From NCBI GenBank assembly GCA_013399015.1, contig VWZX01008936.1, positions 4,663,126 through 4,727,125 of the forward strand: 64,000 nucleotides of DNA, read 5' to 3'. The stretch is from Galbula dea (taxonomy: Eukaryota > Chordata > Aves > Piciformes > Galbulidae). Within the stretch, counting starts at the first letter, position 1; the number at the start of each line of letters is the position of its first letter. A program made the position numbers and the translations under genes. Below are positions 37,247-48,110 of this stretch, in pieces. The notes under the pieces are model-generated. The model did no database searches. It was not told the DNA's origin and saw only the letters and a program-made list of their open reading frames with translations.

Positions 37247-38138
37247 AAGACTGCTTCCTGTGGGAGTATATTATGTATGGATTGATAGACTAATTGCTAG
37301 ATACATAAAACAGAGCTAAAGAGTATTAGTTAAAATTTTAATGTTACAAATTAAGCTTTCCTTTAGCAGGTTTTTTTTTTCTAAATCTGCTCATATTTAT
37401 TCTATTCCTATTGTAAGTGTATATTGGAAATAAAAATTAACCTTGCTCCTTTTTTTTAACATACAGAGAAAAAAATATTGCTTTACTGTTGAATGGTGAG
37501 GGTTTTTTTTTTTATTTCCTGTCAGCTATAAAATGAAACATATGTTCATGCAGAATAGTTCAGCACAGCCATATATTCCTATCACATAGCCCTGTGAACT
37601 AGAAAGAATTTCTAATGTTCTGTCTTGAAGGAAGGGTTTTAAATTAGACTTCAGCATTTCCTACTTGGAAGCTTAGCTCTTGCAATGCACATTTATTTAT
37701 TTATTTATTACACCCTGGCTTGCAGATACTTTTTGAGACAAACCCACTCAAGAGCTTAAAATGTTCCAAGCGAGGTGGGGAGATGAAGCCTGCAGAAGCC
37801 TGCAGAGAGGGCAAAAGACAGAACAAGAATTCTCAAAAAATTACGTTGACTTCAGCACTCAAAACAGGATTTTATTAGGTATCTATAAATGGTTTTTAAG
37901 TAGGATTTTCCCATGTTTTCTCCCAAAGCTGATTTAAAATCTAATATTATTAGATTGGTCACAGCCTTCATACTTTAACTGTCAAACCCAAAGCCTGAAA
38001 GGTGATTCATTCAAAGCTTGCTAAAATATTTGCTCAGCAGCACAATAGTGTGTGATGGAAAATAAACTCCTCTAGAGCATCTCACCCTATCAGCCATGGC
38101 CTGCAGCAGGAAAAGAATGAGGGAAGGTCAGTCAATTA
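37247..38138. other. Unique non-coding DNA with short tandem repeats
   Basis: No gene is seen. An (ATTT)n repeat lies at 37691-37710, and a small duplication AGCCTGCAGA occurs near 37788-37806. Homopolymer T runs are present at about 37371 and 37503. Confidence 0.6.
37691..37710 (+). repeat. (ATTT)n microsatellite
   Basis: Five tetranucleotide units of ATTT, the last ending ATTA. Confidence 0.9.
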
Positions 38139-38430
38139 TGTGTGGTAATCACCGTAAGCATATTATCTGAGACACAGATGTCTTCCCTGACCCCACACGA
38201 CATAGCTATTAACCCCACAGTAGTATAAAAATGGGGAGGAGGAGGAGCCAGTCCCCTAGGTAAACCAGACCTTTTCAGTCAAGGCTTGTCCAGCAGCTGC
38301 GTGAAGTTGTGGCAACGGTGAGGGGGCTGTTGCTGGGAGCTGGTCCCGCTCACGGCGGGCGGCATGGCCGCCTCTCCTCTTCGGGGACCTTTCTATAGAC
38401 CTAGTCATGTGAGATAAATAGTTGCATCAT
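38139..38430 (+). promoter_or_regulatory. TATA-containing CpG-rich patch: promoter/first exon or old solo LTR
   Basis: A TATAAAA box lies at 38224-38230. Downstream, about 95 bases (38290-38385) hold eight CpGs, with three more by about 38470, in a window otherwise nearly CpG-free. If the box works, transcription would start near 38254-38260. Possible splice donors follow (AGGTAAAC near 38258, ACGGTGAGG near 38315). An ATG in a strong context (GCGGCATGG, 38364-38366) opens an 18-codon frame including its stop at 38417, so it does not encode a recognisable protein. The same layout (TATA, then a GC-rich transcribed segment) is typical of endogenous retrovirus LTRs. I found no target-site duplication, clear TG...CA ends or AATAAA, so the LTR reading is open. 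Confidence 0.4.
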
Positions 38431-41400
38431 CGGAAAAATGAGACTGGCAAATTGACTCGTGAGATATTTCGGGAGTGTAAACAGCCCTGGAATGCTGGGT
38501 ACTGCCCATGCTTTCATGGGAACAACTTTTATGTTCCTGAGTACACTTACACAGCTGATGTATTAGTGCTGATAAAGTATAATACCACTATCATGCAATC
38601 ATCTAATGCTTCTAGAAAACAGAGATGATTTTCTCATTACACTGAGTAATGTGCTGATTACCACATACAGCTCCTTTCGAGTTCAAGTTCTTTCTATATT
38701 CACTTCAGAAAAATGATCGTCTGCTTATTCAAGTGAAAGGGATTTTTTCAGTGTGATTGTTCAAACACACTTTGTTTGTAAGCAAGGCAGATTTTTAAAC
38801 TGGTTATTTAAACTGCTGAAGTTGAAGGCTCATTTAAAAGTTTGCATGTAAAATTTGGTCACTTTGCCAGAGACATACGTTAGTAAGACATGGAGCTGCA
38901 AGCTCTCTAAAAGCAAGCATTTACCCTGAGAGTAGGTCTGTTTATTTCTTATAGCCTTTGGAAAATCTTTTCTGGAGGTGATGCTTTGTTACCTTTTGGG
39001 AGGCCATTTTGTATTTTTCTCCCAAAGAATGAATGACCATCAAGCAGTGTAAGCTATTGCAGTGCTGTACAACATACAGTGCAAAGGAGTCCACGACTTA
39101 CCAGATTTCTGGTCTAGCCCCTTTTTAAACAATTGGTTGTAATGGCATTGTAGTCTCACAGCATCCTTGTAACTGAGATCAGACTGAGCCCTGTGAATAC
39201 CAGAGTGTGAAGGGAACTCTGCTCATCAGATCTGCCACAGAATGCAGCAGAGGAACCCTGGGTTTCCTTTCTAACAAAGAGAATTAAGAGATATTCTGTT
39301 TGATACCGTCTCATTTCCTAGGGTTAATCACTGTGTGAGTGAACATTTGCATGCATTGCTGAGCTACAGGTTACAGACAAGGAAAGTGGTGGGATGAGCA
39401 CTTGGATAAGCCTAACCAGCGGGCTCTCAGCAAAGGAAAATCTATTCTAGATATGAGATTTTGACATAGTGGAAGGTGAACACAGGTTGCCTCTGCCGCT
39501 GACCTCAGGGGTAACCGAGGATGAAGCAGATGAAAAGAATGGTGGAGATCATTCACTAAGATAAATGAACTGAAGGTGCTGTTGCACATTTTCATCACAG
39601 TCACTGCTGACCAAATTCAGCTGGAGTCCAAAGAAGAGATTTGGGTTACCCTCCCCATAAGTAAATCCCCTACAGAAGTCTCAGCTATGTGGAAAGATAC
39701 TATTTGCACTTCTTCCTATTACTGTGGTCAGGGTTGAATTTCAGTCCTCTCATATGCCCTTATTAAATTTCTGTCATATTGTCATTTTAGCCCTATGTCT
39801 AAATGTTGCTAAGTAACCTCCTGGGTCAAATACTTTTTCTGCTGGGAAAGAATCTTGCATCAGTCACCTATTGTGACTGCAAGATTAGATACTGAAATGT
39901 GCTCAACATGGGACTATGCTTTCATTCTATCTGGAAACTGCAGCTGATACAGGATTTGGCAGACTACTTGTTAAACAGCCTCTTTTCCTTCAGTATATTA
40001 AAGGAGCCCTGAATAACTTGTACAGTTTGTTTACTGGTCCTTGGGCTGATTTTTAAATGCTGGAGATTTAGCTGTTGTTTTTTTTTTTAATTTTACCCTT
40101 TAGCTCTAAATCCTGCCTGTTTGAGTGAGCAACTCCACTGAAGATCAGATTGCTCCATTTGCAAACAGTCAAGTCTGTAAGTTAAGACTTTACCTCTGTA
40201 AGAGAGCAAGCAGTGCATACCTGCAGTTTTAGCAAGCTGTGGTTTCTATGAGGCTCTTTTATCATGTTTTGTGTAGGGCCAAATAAAAGCCAAATTCTGA
40301 TGATCACTTGCATAAGTAGAAATCAGGAGTAATGCTATTTAAATAATATGTAATTAGGTTAGAGTGAATGAGAATGGAACTTGGTCCCAATTGATTATAT
40401 ATTTCAGGTCAGTTGAATAATGGAACAGCCTTTTCTGTCTTGGCTTAATGCAGTGGTTCTGAAGAGTTCATCACCTGCTTTTGGCTCTCTTTCCTATTTC
40501 CAGCTGATAAATCATCTTTAATGTGTTTCCTAATATTACTGCTCTGTGTAAGCACTGGTTATAGTTCTATGTGACAACACAGGAGAGGGAGGAACAGGGG
40601 AGGGAGAAACAGGCAATAATTTCACTGACACACAAATTACTCTAAAAATGCATTAATGTGTCTTAAGTATAACTGACATCCTTTGAAATATATATTGCTT
40701 ATAGGCAAAATTAAATTTTGCTAACCAAAACCAGAGGGTGGGCAGAACTTCTGTAACATCATTCCTGAGAATGTATTAAATGGTAGTGATGGTTTCCATT
40801 AAATATTTGTAAAACATTTGATTTCACATATAGAGATCATGTCTTATGCAGTCACATTTTTTCAGTTAACCTTTTCTTACATGACAGTTTATTTTTATAG
40901 AGGAAATATTTGATAAAACCTGTATTAATTTTTAAATACACAAGTTACGACATAACTTTCACATGCTCTTCAGTTCCTCTTTGTTGATATTCTGTTAACT
41001 TTACACCACAGCAAAAGCAAACTATTTTCCATAATGCTGTGGAAAGTCAAAATTTAAATTGGCTTTTCTTCTCTAGATTTTGTCCTACTTATAAATAATC
41101 ATGGCCAGCAAAACAATTTAAAAAACCCCAAACAAACAACAAACCAACCTCCTGCACTACAGTTTTGCCATTTGCCTAAAACCCTGTTCTAAATTATGTG
41201 AACAGTCTGAGAGTTGTTGAGTTTTATTCATATAAGTAAGCCTACAGCTGGTTTAAATGCCATGGAGTCTAGAAGTACTGATTTCTCCACAGTACAGAAG
41301 GAAAATAGATCTCTAGATACTTGATAAATATACCAGTTGCAGGGAAACCAATCACAAACATGTGATGACTTAAGCTTAAGAAACAGTAAAGATTAATTGC

Positions 41401-42787
41401 ATTCCACCTGCATGTTTGACCATTTCACCTGCACAATGCAAACTGCTCCACCTGCAGCACTGCTGGCCTTGCTGAGGAGCTTCAAATAGCTGCAGCTGAA
41501 AACACAATATGAAACATGCTGTCCTGCCACTTTCACCCATCGTGCTAGTTTGAAGGGCAACGTAACGTCAGGTCAAGTCTGACTCAGTGACAGGTAAGTT
41601 GTGTCTTCACCTGCCTTTTTATTAAAATGTAGGTTAGCTTTCCAAATCATTTAGTTGCTTTTAAAAAGGCTAATGGAGCTCTATATGTCAAGAGATGCAA
41701 AAAAAGATATTTTCTGTAAATGCAACAGTATGATGATAAGGTTCTATGCAGATCACAGTGACATTTGCATGAAGTTTCCAAACACCTGAGAGGAAGAAGC
41801 TTTTGCATGTAGTTTTTTTGTGTTGGATCCTGCAGGTGATACAAAACATTTTATAGGTGGGGTGTCCCAAACCAAATCCAAAGTTGTATTGCCTATACCT
41901 ACTGTGTAAACAGGAGCTTGTTTGTGCAAACTGTTGTTTGCAATTTTATGAAAGGACTGGGAACCTTTGGGAAATGCATGGATAATTACTAAACACAAGG
42001 GTCTGTATTTAGACAAGGTTAAATATAGGTGTAACCTCAAAATGTGTCTTTGCACCAACTCAAATTTTCTCTGTATTAAAGATTTCTGCCTACATCTGTC
42101 AAATTATTTGAGTCAAAATGCATTTTCTGTATGCCTTTAACTTAAAGGGTGAAAGGGTTAAGTTGCTGTCATATCAGCTGTGTGCTGCCCCTTCCATTTT
42201 TATGGGAACATCTCACCTGTGTTCTCATCTGTGAACATCTATCTTAGAAAGAAAAGTATGGCTTGGGTACAAGAACTAGGAGCAATTCTTTATCTCCTAC
42301 TGATCTGTAGTCAAGAATAATAAATACAGATACTTGGTCCGAACCTCCTGTGACATTTAATAAGATTTTGATTGTGGGTCAGACTCAAAGTACCCAATTT
42401 TTTTACTGTGAAAGTATTGTTCTACTGATAGCTAATAGAGCATTTCAAATGAAGTGGATACAAAGTGTACTTCACTTTTTAAAAAAGAAAAAAAAGAGTA
42501 AGGTTTTTATGTGTTTCATTTGTATTTTAAGGAACATATTGACAGAAGAAATTGTGGTTTTCTTTTTGTTAAGTAGGGACTATAGTCCCTCCAGTTAATA
42601 ACTGGCCTCAGAGACTTGAGGTAATTGTCTTTTTTGCCTGTTAAAAGTTAGGCAGAAACAATGAACTGGAAAACTTCAACATCTAACACAATAGGAGGTA
42701 AGAAAAACAAAATACTCATTTTTAGGATTGTTCAATGCCAGTGATAGCAGAGGGTGTTTACTGCTTTTGAAGAGATCTTCAGTACTG
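38431..42787. other. Unique non-coding DNA, no gene recognised
   Basis: Open frames reach only about 101 codons and have no recognisable domain. An A/C-rich tract lies at 41109-41150 and a 16-base palindrome at 42575-42590. No transposon was recognised. Confidence 0.6.
41109..41150 (+). repeat. A/C-rich low-complexity tract
   Basis: AAACAATTTAAAAAACCCC, then AAACAAACAACAAACC words, the same class as the tracts at 6988 and 25315. Confidence 0.7.
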
Positions 42788-43150
42788 TCACAGAATCATA
42801 GAATGGTTAGAGCTGGAAGGGACTTTTAGAGGTCATCTTGTCCAAACCCCCTGCAGCGATCAGAGACACCTATAACTAGATCAGGTTGTTCAGATACTTG
42901 TCTAACCTGACCTTGAATGTTTTTAAGGATGGGTGTCATGTTAACATTCAAGACCTGACCCAGAAGTCATAAGGCTACAATGAGGCTTCCACTATCTCTC
43001 TGGGCAACCTGTTCCAGTGCTTCACCACCCTCATTGTGAAAAATTCCTTTCTTATATCCAGTCTAAGTTTCCCTTCTTTTAGTTTAAAACCATTACCCCT
43101 TGTCCCATCACAACTACTCCCTCTCCTATGGATGCCTTTCCTTCTCCATA
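42788..43150 (-). mobile_element. CR1 LINE, 3'-end fragment, antisense, internally rearranged
   Basis: The fragment starts TCACAGAATCATAGAATGG and continues GAGCTGGAAGGGACTTTTAG, GGTCATCTTGTCCAAACCCC and CTGACCTTGAATG. It then reads CTCTCTGGGCAACCTGTTCC, CTTATATCCAGTCTAAGTTT and CCATTACCCCTTGTCCCATC. These are antisense CR1 3'-region words in the right order. Between GGATGGG and GCTTCCAC about 50 extra bases interrupt the expected order. They contain AACATTCAAG (inverse of CTTGAATGTT just upstream) and a second ACCTGACC. The right boundary is uncertain. Confidence 0.93.
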
Positions 43151-46100
43151 ACTTTAGCCTGACTCAACTGCAAAGGCATGCAGCAAGACAACTGGTTGGC
43201 TTTTTTCTCTTCTTTCAGTAAACCCTGGATCAACATTCCTAATCCCTGCAAAAGTTGCATCCTTTACTCTTTCCCCACAAAGCACTGCTCCTTTCTGACC
43301 CCTCACTTTCTACATTCCCCTCTATGACTAGCACCTCATCTTGTTAACAGCTTTAAGCAAAAATAGTCTTTTTGCCTTGAAGGAAAAGAAATAATCAAAC
43401 CAAACCTCGAGAAGAAATTGTAGACTGCTTTGTTTGAAATATTGTTATGCCAGAAAATTGCAAATTTACTTTTCCATTCCTGGCATATTTCTTTCATTGC
43501 TGCATTTCAGCTTATCTGCCTGTCATCTCTTTTGAAGATGCTTTTTCTTCAGCTTTGACTTATCATATCCTTCAGGTCTACCAAGCAGCTGCTTCTTGCT
43601 TCTTGCTAACTGTCACCACCCTGCACCCTGTTCCTGATTATTATCTTGTATGGACATCACCATTTCTTTTAACACAGGTAACACCTAATGGCCTCATTTG
43701 TAAGGCCTTCTCATTCTTCAACTATTTCTTCAAAAGCCACAGCTGCTGCAGCAATGACTGCTGAAAACACCATGAGATCACAGCTGTGTGAGGCAGCACC
43801 TCTGTGGACTACTAATCCCTGCCAAAGCCTCTATGTGTCACTGCAGCAACCTCACTGGCTCATACCCTCATTCACAGCAGTGTGCACTCTGGAAATCCTC
43901 TGTGTTTGCATCTATACTCCTTACCCTCTTTCCCATTCTTAGTGGCATGTCTTTCTCAAGCAAGCCTAAGGTAAGGGATTCCGTTAAATGCATCAGCCTG
44001 AAAAAGGCTTATGTTTAAGATTTGTATGTCACATATGTTTTGTGAACCTTTCTCAGTCATGATATTTATCTAAATTTAGTGATATATTTTTCCCTAGGAA
44101 AACAGGAGCTCCAGGGCAGAGCCAGACTCTGGCAGCTGTAAGGAATGATTCCTTTCCAGTTTGGCTAATGACATAATCCACTGTGGTTGCAAGTCTTGCT
44201 TTCCTCTTTAGATGATGTCAATATTTCCATGAGCTACATGTGTTGTATTCATAAGTGGTGCTTATAAATATGTGTTCTGTAATCTCCTCCTTATGCCTGA
44301 CACTTTACACATGTGTTTATCTACTAGGAGTGGTGACATTAGCTTGCTAATTTTGCCAGTGTACTGTACCACTGAGGGTGTGAGAGACTCAGAAGGATAT
44401 TTAAACTGGCAAAGAGAGAATTATTGACATTAGCTATGAGCACTTTGTAAGACTCTGTTTTGGAATGTCATTTGTTAGAAAATCTTTGCTGCTGAAAGTC
44501 ATCCATCATTCCCAATGGACCTGCAATTCTTACAGAAACCTTTCTTCCCAAATCCTACTCATTTCCAGTGACCAAAGGTACTTGCCTATTGACATTTCAA
44601 AATTAAATACATAGATATTATTCCCTGAGAAGAAGTGGAGTGTGCAAATGGTATGATAAGATATGGTTTTCTTGGCTGCTGAAAGGACTTCAGTAGAGAA
44701 AAAAATGCTCATTTGCCAGAACTCCACCTACATGCCCCTGTGTATCCATGAAACTCAGATTTTCTTTAATAACTAGACTGTTTGCACAATATTCACATGG
44801 TGAAGATCCTCAGCAAGAGCTTATACTGCCCATGTAAGTGTTTTTTTAAAGAATCAAGCTCTTACCTCTCAAAATTACATTCATATGGCATTGTTCAATG
44901 TGTATGACTGACTACTATAGAAAGCAGCAACAATGGGGTACAATGCACTAATTTTATCCCACTTTGACTTTGAAAATATAATCGGTACTTATAAAAATTG
45001 TAAATACTACAGAATCATGCTAGTAGGATTACTCTAAAATGAAAGTGCTAATACATTAAGCAAAATAGCTTTGCTAGTCCTAACTGGCTCCTATTATCAC
45101 CATTATCAGAGAAGATATACCTCCAGCAACAAAAATATGCTGGAGCACAAATGAATATATTCAAGAGAGGCAAGATTTAAGGAAGTGTCTCTTTTTATCT
45201 TACAATGAACTTTGTCCTTTTGAATCCCACAGTTAGAGTAGTAAGTGCAAGCTCTTGCGTCCACTGGCCTAGTCTCATCTAGTTAATGAAATGGTAGCCC
45301 ATTGAAGTACACTTAACTACCCATTTTGGCAGTACACTATTCCTCTCTGCATTAGACAACAAAATACAATCACTCTTGACACATGATGTATTTATAATAT
45401 TGCCTACAAGTGTCTATTGTAAACAAGTTGTTAGATTAGCAAGCACAGCATATAAAGAATCATTATAAAGTAATCATTCAATCAATCACTCAATCAGAAT
45501 CATCACAGGGTTGTTTTTTCCATATGAAAGACAATAACTGAACTGAGGGGGGGTTTCCTCAGGTTATGCTATAGAATCTATTTTTGTATATCATTGTACT
45601 AAATGTTTAACTGCCTATTGTGAGAAACTGCAACAAGAACAGCATAGAGATTTGGACTGTTTTGGGGAGAGAAAAGGCCACACAGCAGTGTTTGAATCTG
45701 ACTGAGATCGAGATAGCACAAACACCATTGCCCAGCCACCAATGACAGTCCTGATCATTTCTATCATGTCCTTTTTCATGAAGTTTTTGCCAGGTATGTT
45801 TCAGACTGCTGTAGCCTGCTCCTGCTCTCCTGAAAGTTGTGTGCCTTCCATGTGCTGAAGGTGTTATGTCAGCAGAGAGTCAGAGCAGCTGAAGCCAGAA
45901 CCTCACCTCAGGAGACCCATCAAGTGTAATTGCACACAGCCAAAGCTTCCTGGGCTCTGCAGGGATTCATCTCATCCTCATCAGGATGACTCTGTGTCAA
46001 CTTTTGGACTGTCATAGAAGCTTTTGTAGGAGCATGGCAGCCACACAAGGAAAACTAAGGAAAAAGGTAATTTATGCCCTCTACCTACCTTGAGGAGGGC

Positions 46101-47629
46101 ATCTTTGCAAATGAAAGCAAGTAAACACAGACTTCACTTCTCTATTATAGACCGGTACACATCAGGTCAGCAAGACAGTTGTGGCTAGCCTCTCATTGCC
46201 TGCTGAGATAACGTTCTGCTTAAGCCTGACACCTTGGCACAGAAGCAACAGATCTTAACATCTCTTAATTCCCAGTGAATGTGCTCTAAAAGATCTAAAT
46301 CTAGACATTTCCCCTCCTAAAATACCTTCTGAAGTGCAATTTAGTTAGTTTGTAAGTTGTCTGGTTAATAAACTCAGTTAAATCGAGGTAGGGTTTGTGA
46401 AATATGCCTTAGTCCTGGCAAAATCTTCAAACTCATGGGAATTATAGTAGCAGTGGAAGTGGTGACAGAAGAATGTAACACTTTCATTAGCAAGGTGGTT
46501 AAGATGAGACACCTGAAATGATTGTATAGAGAAATGCAGACAGCTTCAGAGATTTTTGTATTCTGCCATGCAACTTAGAGAATCAGGTAAGAAGGAAAGT
46601 TCTCCATTCATGTAGTTGAGTTCAAGATCTTTGATTACTTATGGAAAATTATCTGGCATTTGTTATAGAACAAGGTTGGAACAGCATAGCTGATATGTTT
46701 AGGTGAAATGGAAGGATTTGTTTTAGTGTAATTAATACAATGTAAGAGAGCAATATGCATGAGAGAGTTCTGCTGGCATTGATGGATAGATGGATAAAGT
46801 CTTTGGCTTTCATCTCATTTAGTATGGAACTGGTTACTAGCTCAAAAAACCAGTCTGCTAGAAGATACTGATTAAATAGGTAAGTCCTGGAACAGTACTA
46901 GGGAGAGACATATCTGCCAGACAGCATCTATTTTGACAGTTCATACTCAGTATTTAATAGAACAGCGAGTTGTCCAAAACGCCTTGAGGTAAAATAAATT
47001 GTTGCCAGCAGCCTGCTCTGTAGCTGGTTTAGTACATCTTAATAGCAATCTTTTGTCCTTAGCTGCAAGGTGATTCCTAAGCATGTCTTCCAAGGTTTTG
47101 TTTGCAAAATGACAATCAGTAATTTATACAATAGGTGTTTACACTATTTACAATAGAGAGCACTGGTGGTAGAATTACTGCGTGGAAACTAACTATTTAT
47201 ATCATAAAGGGCCAATTAGTCAAACAGACAAATTAAAGTGTCTATGTCCTCTGCAAAATCCTGATGAGTAGATTTATTTGGGTTGGTGGACATCTGGTTA
47301 ATCCTAGCTGTCTTCACTTGGCTGCTGATGTGAATTCCTCACATTGTGAGGAAATTTCTTTTAGCTGTTAGCTAAAACCAATGAGATTTGACTGAGCTCT
47401 CCACATGCATGGAAGGCAGCCAGGATGTTGTTTGGAGAACACATACGAGGTGCTTCCTGAGCACTTCTCAGCTGTTATCTGTTCCTGATGCTCTGACTAC
47501 AGGCAAAAATTCTATGCCATACTGATAAGGTAGATTCATGCCTTTCTGTGTGGAGAAGACCTCTGAGTCTTTTCACTTTTATAGCTCTTCTTTTCAAACA
47601 GCTGCTTGTTTTAAAAGAGAGGTGTTTGA
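43151..47629. other. Unique non-coding DNA, no gene recognised
   Basis: Frames of up to 105 codons overlap in different registers near 43.4-44.0 kb and have no recognisable domain. That region is pyrimidine-rich, which by itself favours long stop-free frames. An imperfect AATC repeat lies at about 45471-45503. No named transposon was seen. Confidence 0.6.
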
Positions 47630-48110
47630 TGCCATCCCCCCTCTACTGATGAAGATCCACTGGAATGCAATTAGATCTCGCAGCTGTTTTCATTGCTGAG
47701 GGTCATGAGATATTGCTGAGTGAAGGTGTAGAGAATTGCATTTTTTTCTCTTCAAATCTAATAAAAGGTAATCTTGGATAAATAATTTCCCTTTCCTGAG
47801 ATTTTGTATGTGTGGGACAGCAAAGGCTCTGTGTTTCCTCAAAATCTGTGTAAGCCCATTGGAAAAATGAAGTGAAAAGCTTTCGATGAGCTAATCAGTC
47901 TTTATCATATGACTTTACCCCAGGTATCCAAAGAATGTGGCTGAAGATCTCTTCATAGTCTAAATGTCTGGATTAGAGATGATTAGAGTCGTTATGATAA
48001 ACCTGATTAACAACCATAAATTGGGAGAAGCGGTTGGAAGGGCTGACTTCTGTTACATCATTCCACTTGACTGAGTGCATTTGTTTGTTTATTACTTACA
48101 TTTGTAAGAT
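47630..48110. promoter_or_regulatory. Possible conserved non-coding element
   Basis: Unique sequence with motif-like words AATGCAATTAGATCTCGC, GAGCTAATCAG, GGATTAGAGATGATTAGAG and TGATTAACAACC. It lacks repeats and credible coding frames. Confidence is low because texture alone cannot separate it from ordinary AT-rich DNA. Confidence 0.2.

Noticed and set aside
38364..38417. 18-codon frame with strong start context as a micropeptide
   Set aside because: Too short to support without transcript or conservation data; kept only as part of the TATA/CpG patch.
43447..44018. Overlapping 76-105 codon frames as exons of a membrane protein
   Set aside because: The region is pyrimidine-rich, which favours hydrophobic stop-free frames by composition; there is no domain and no consistent reading frame.
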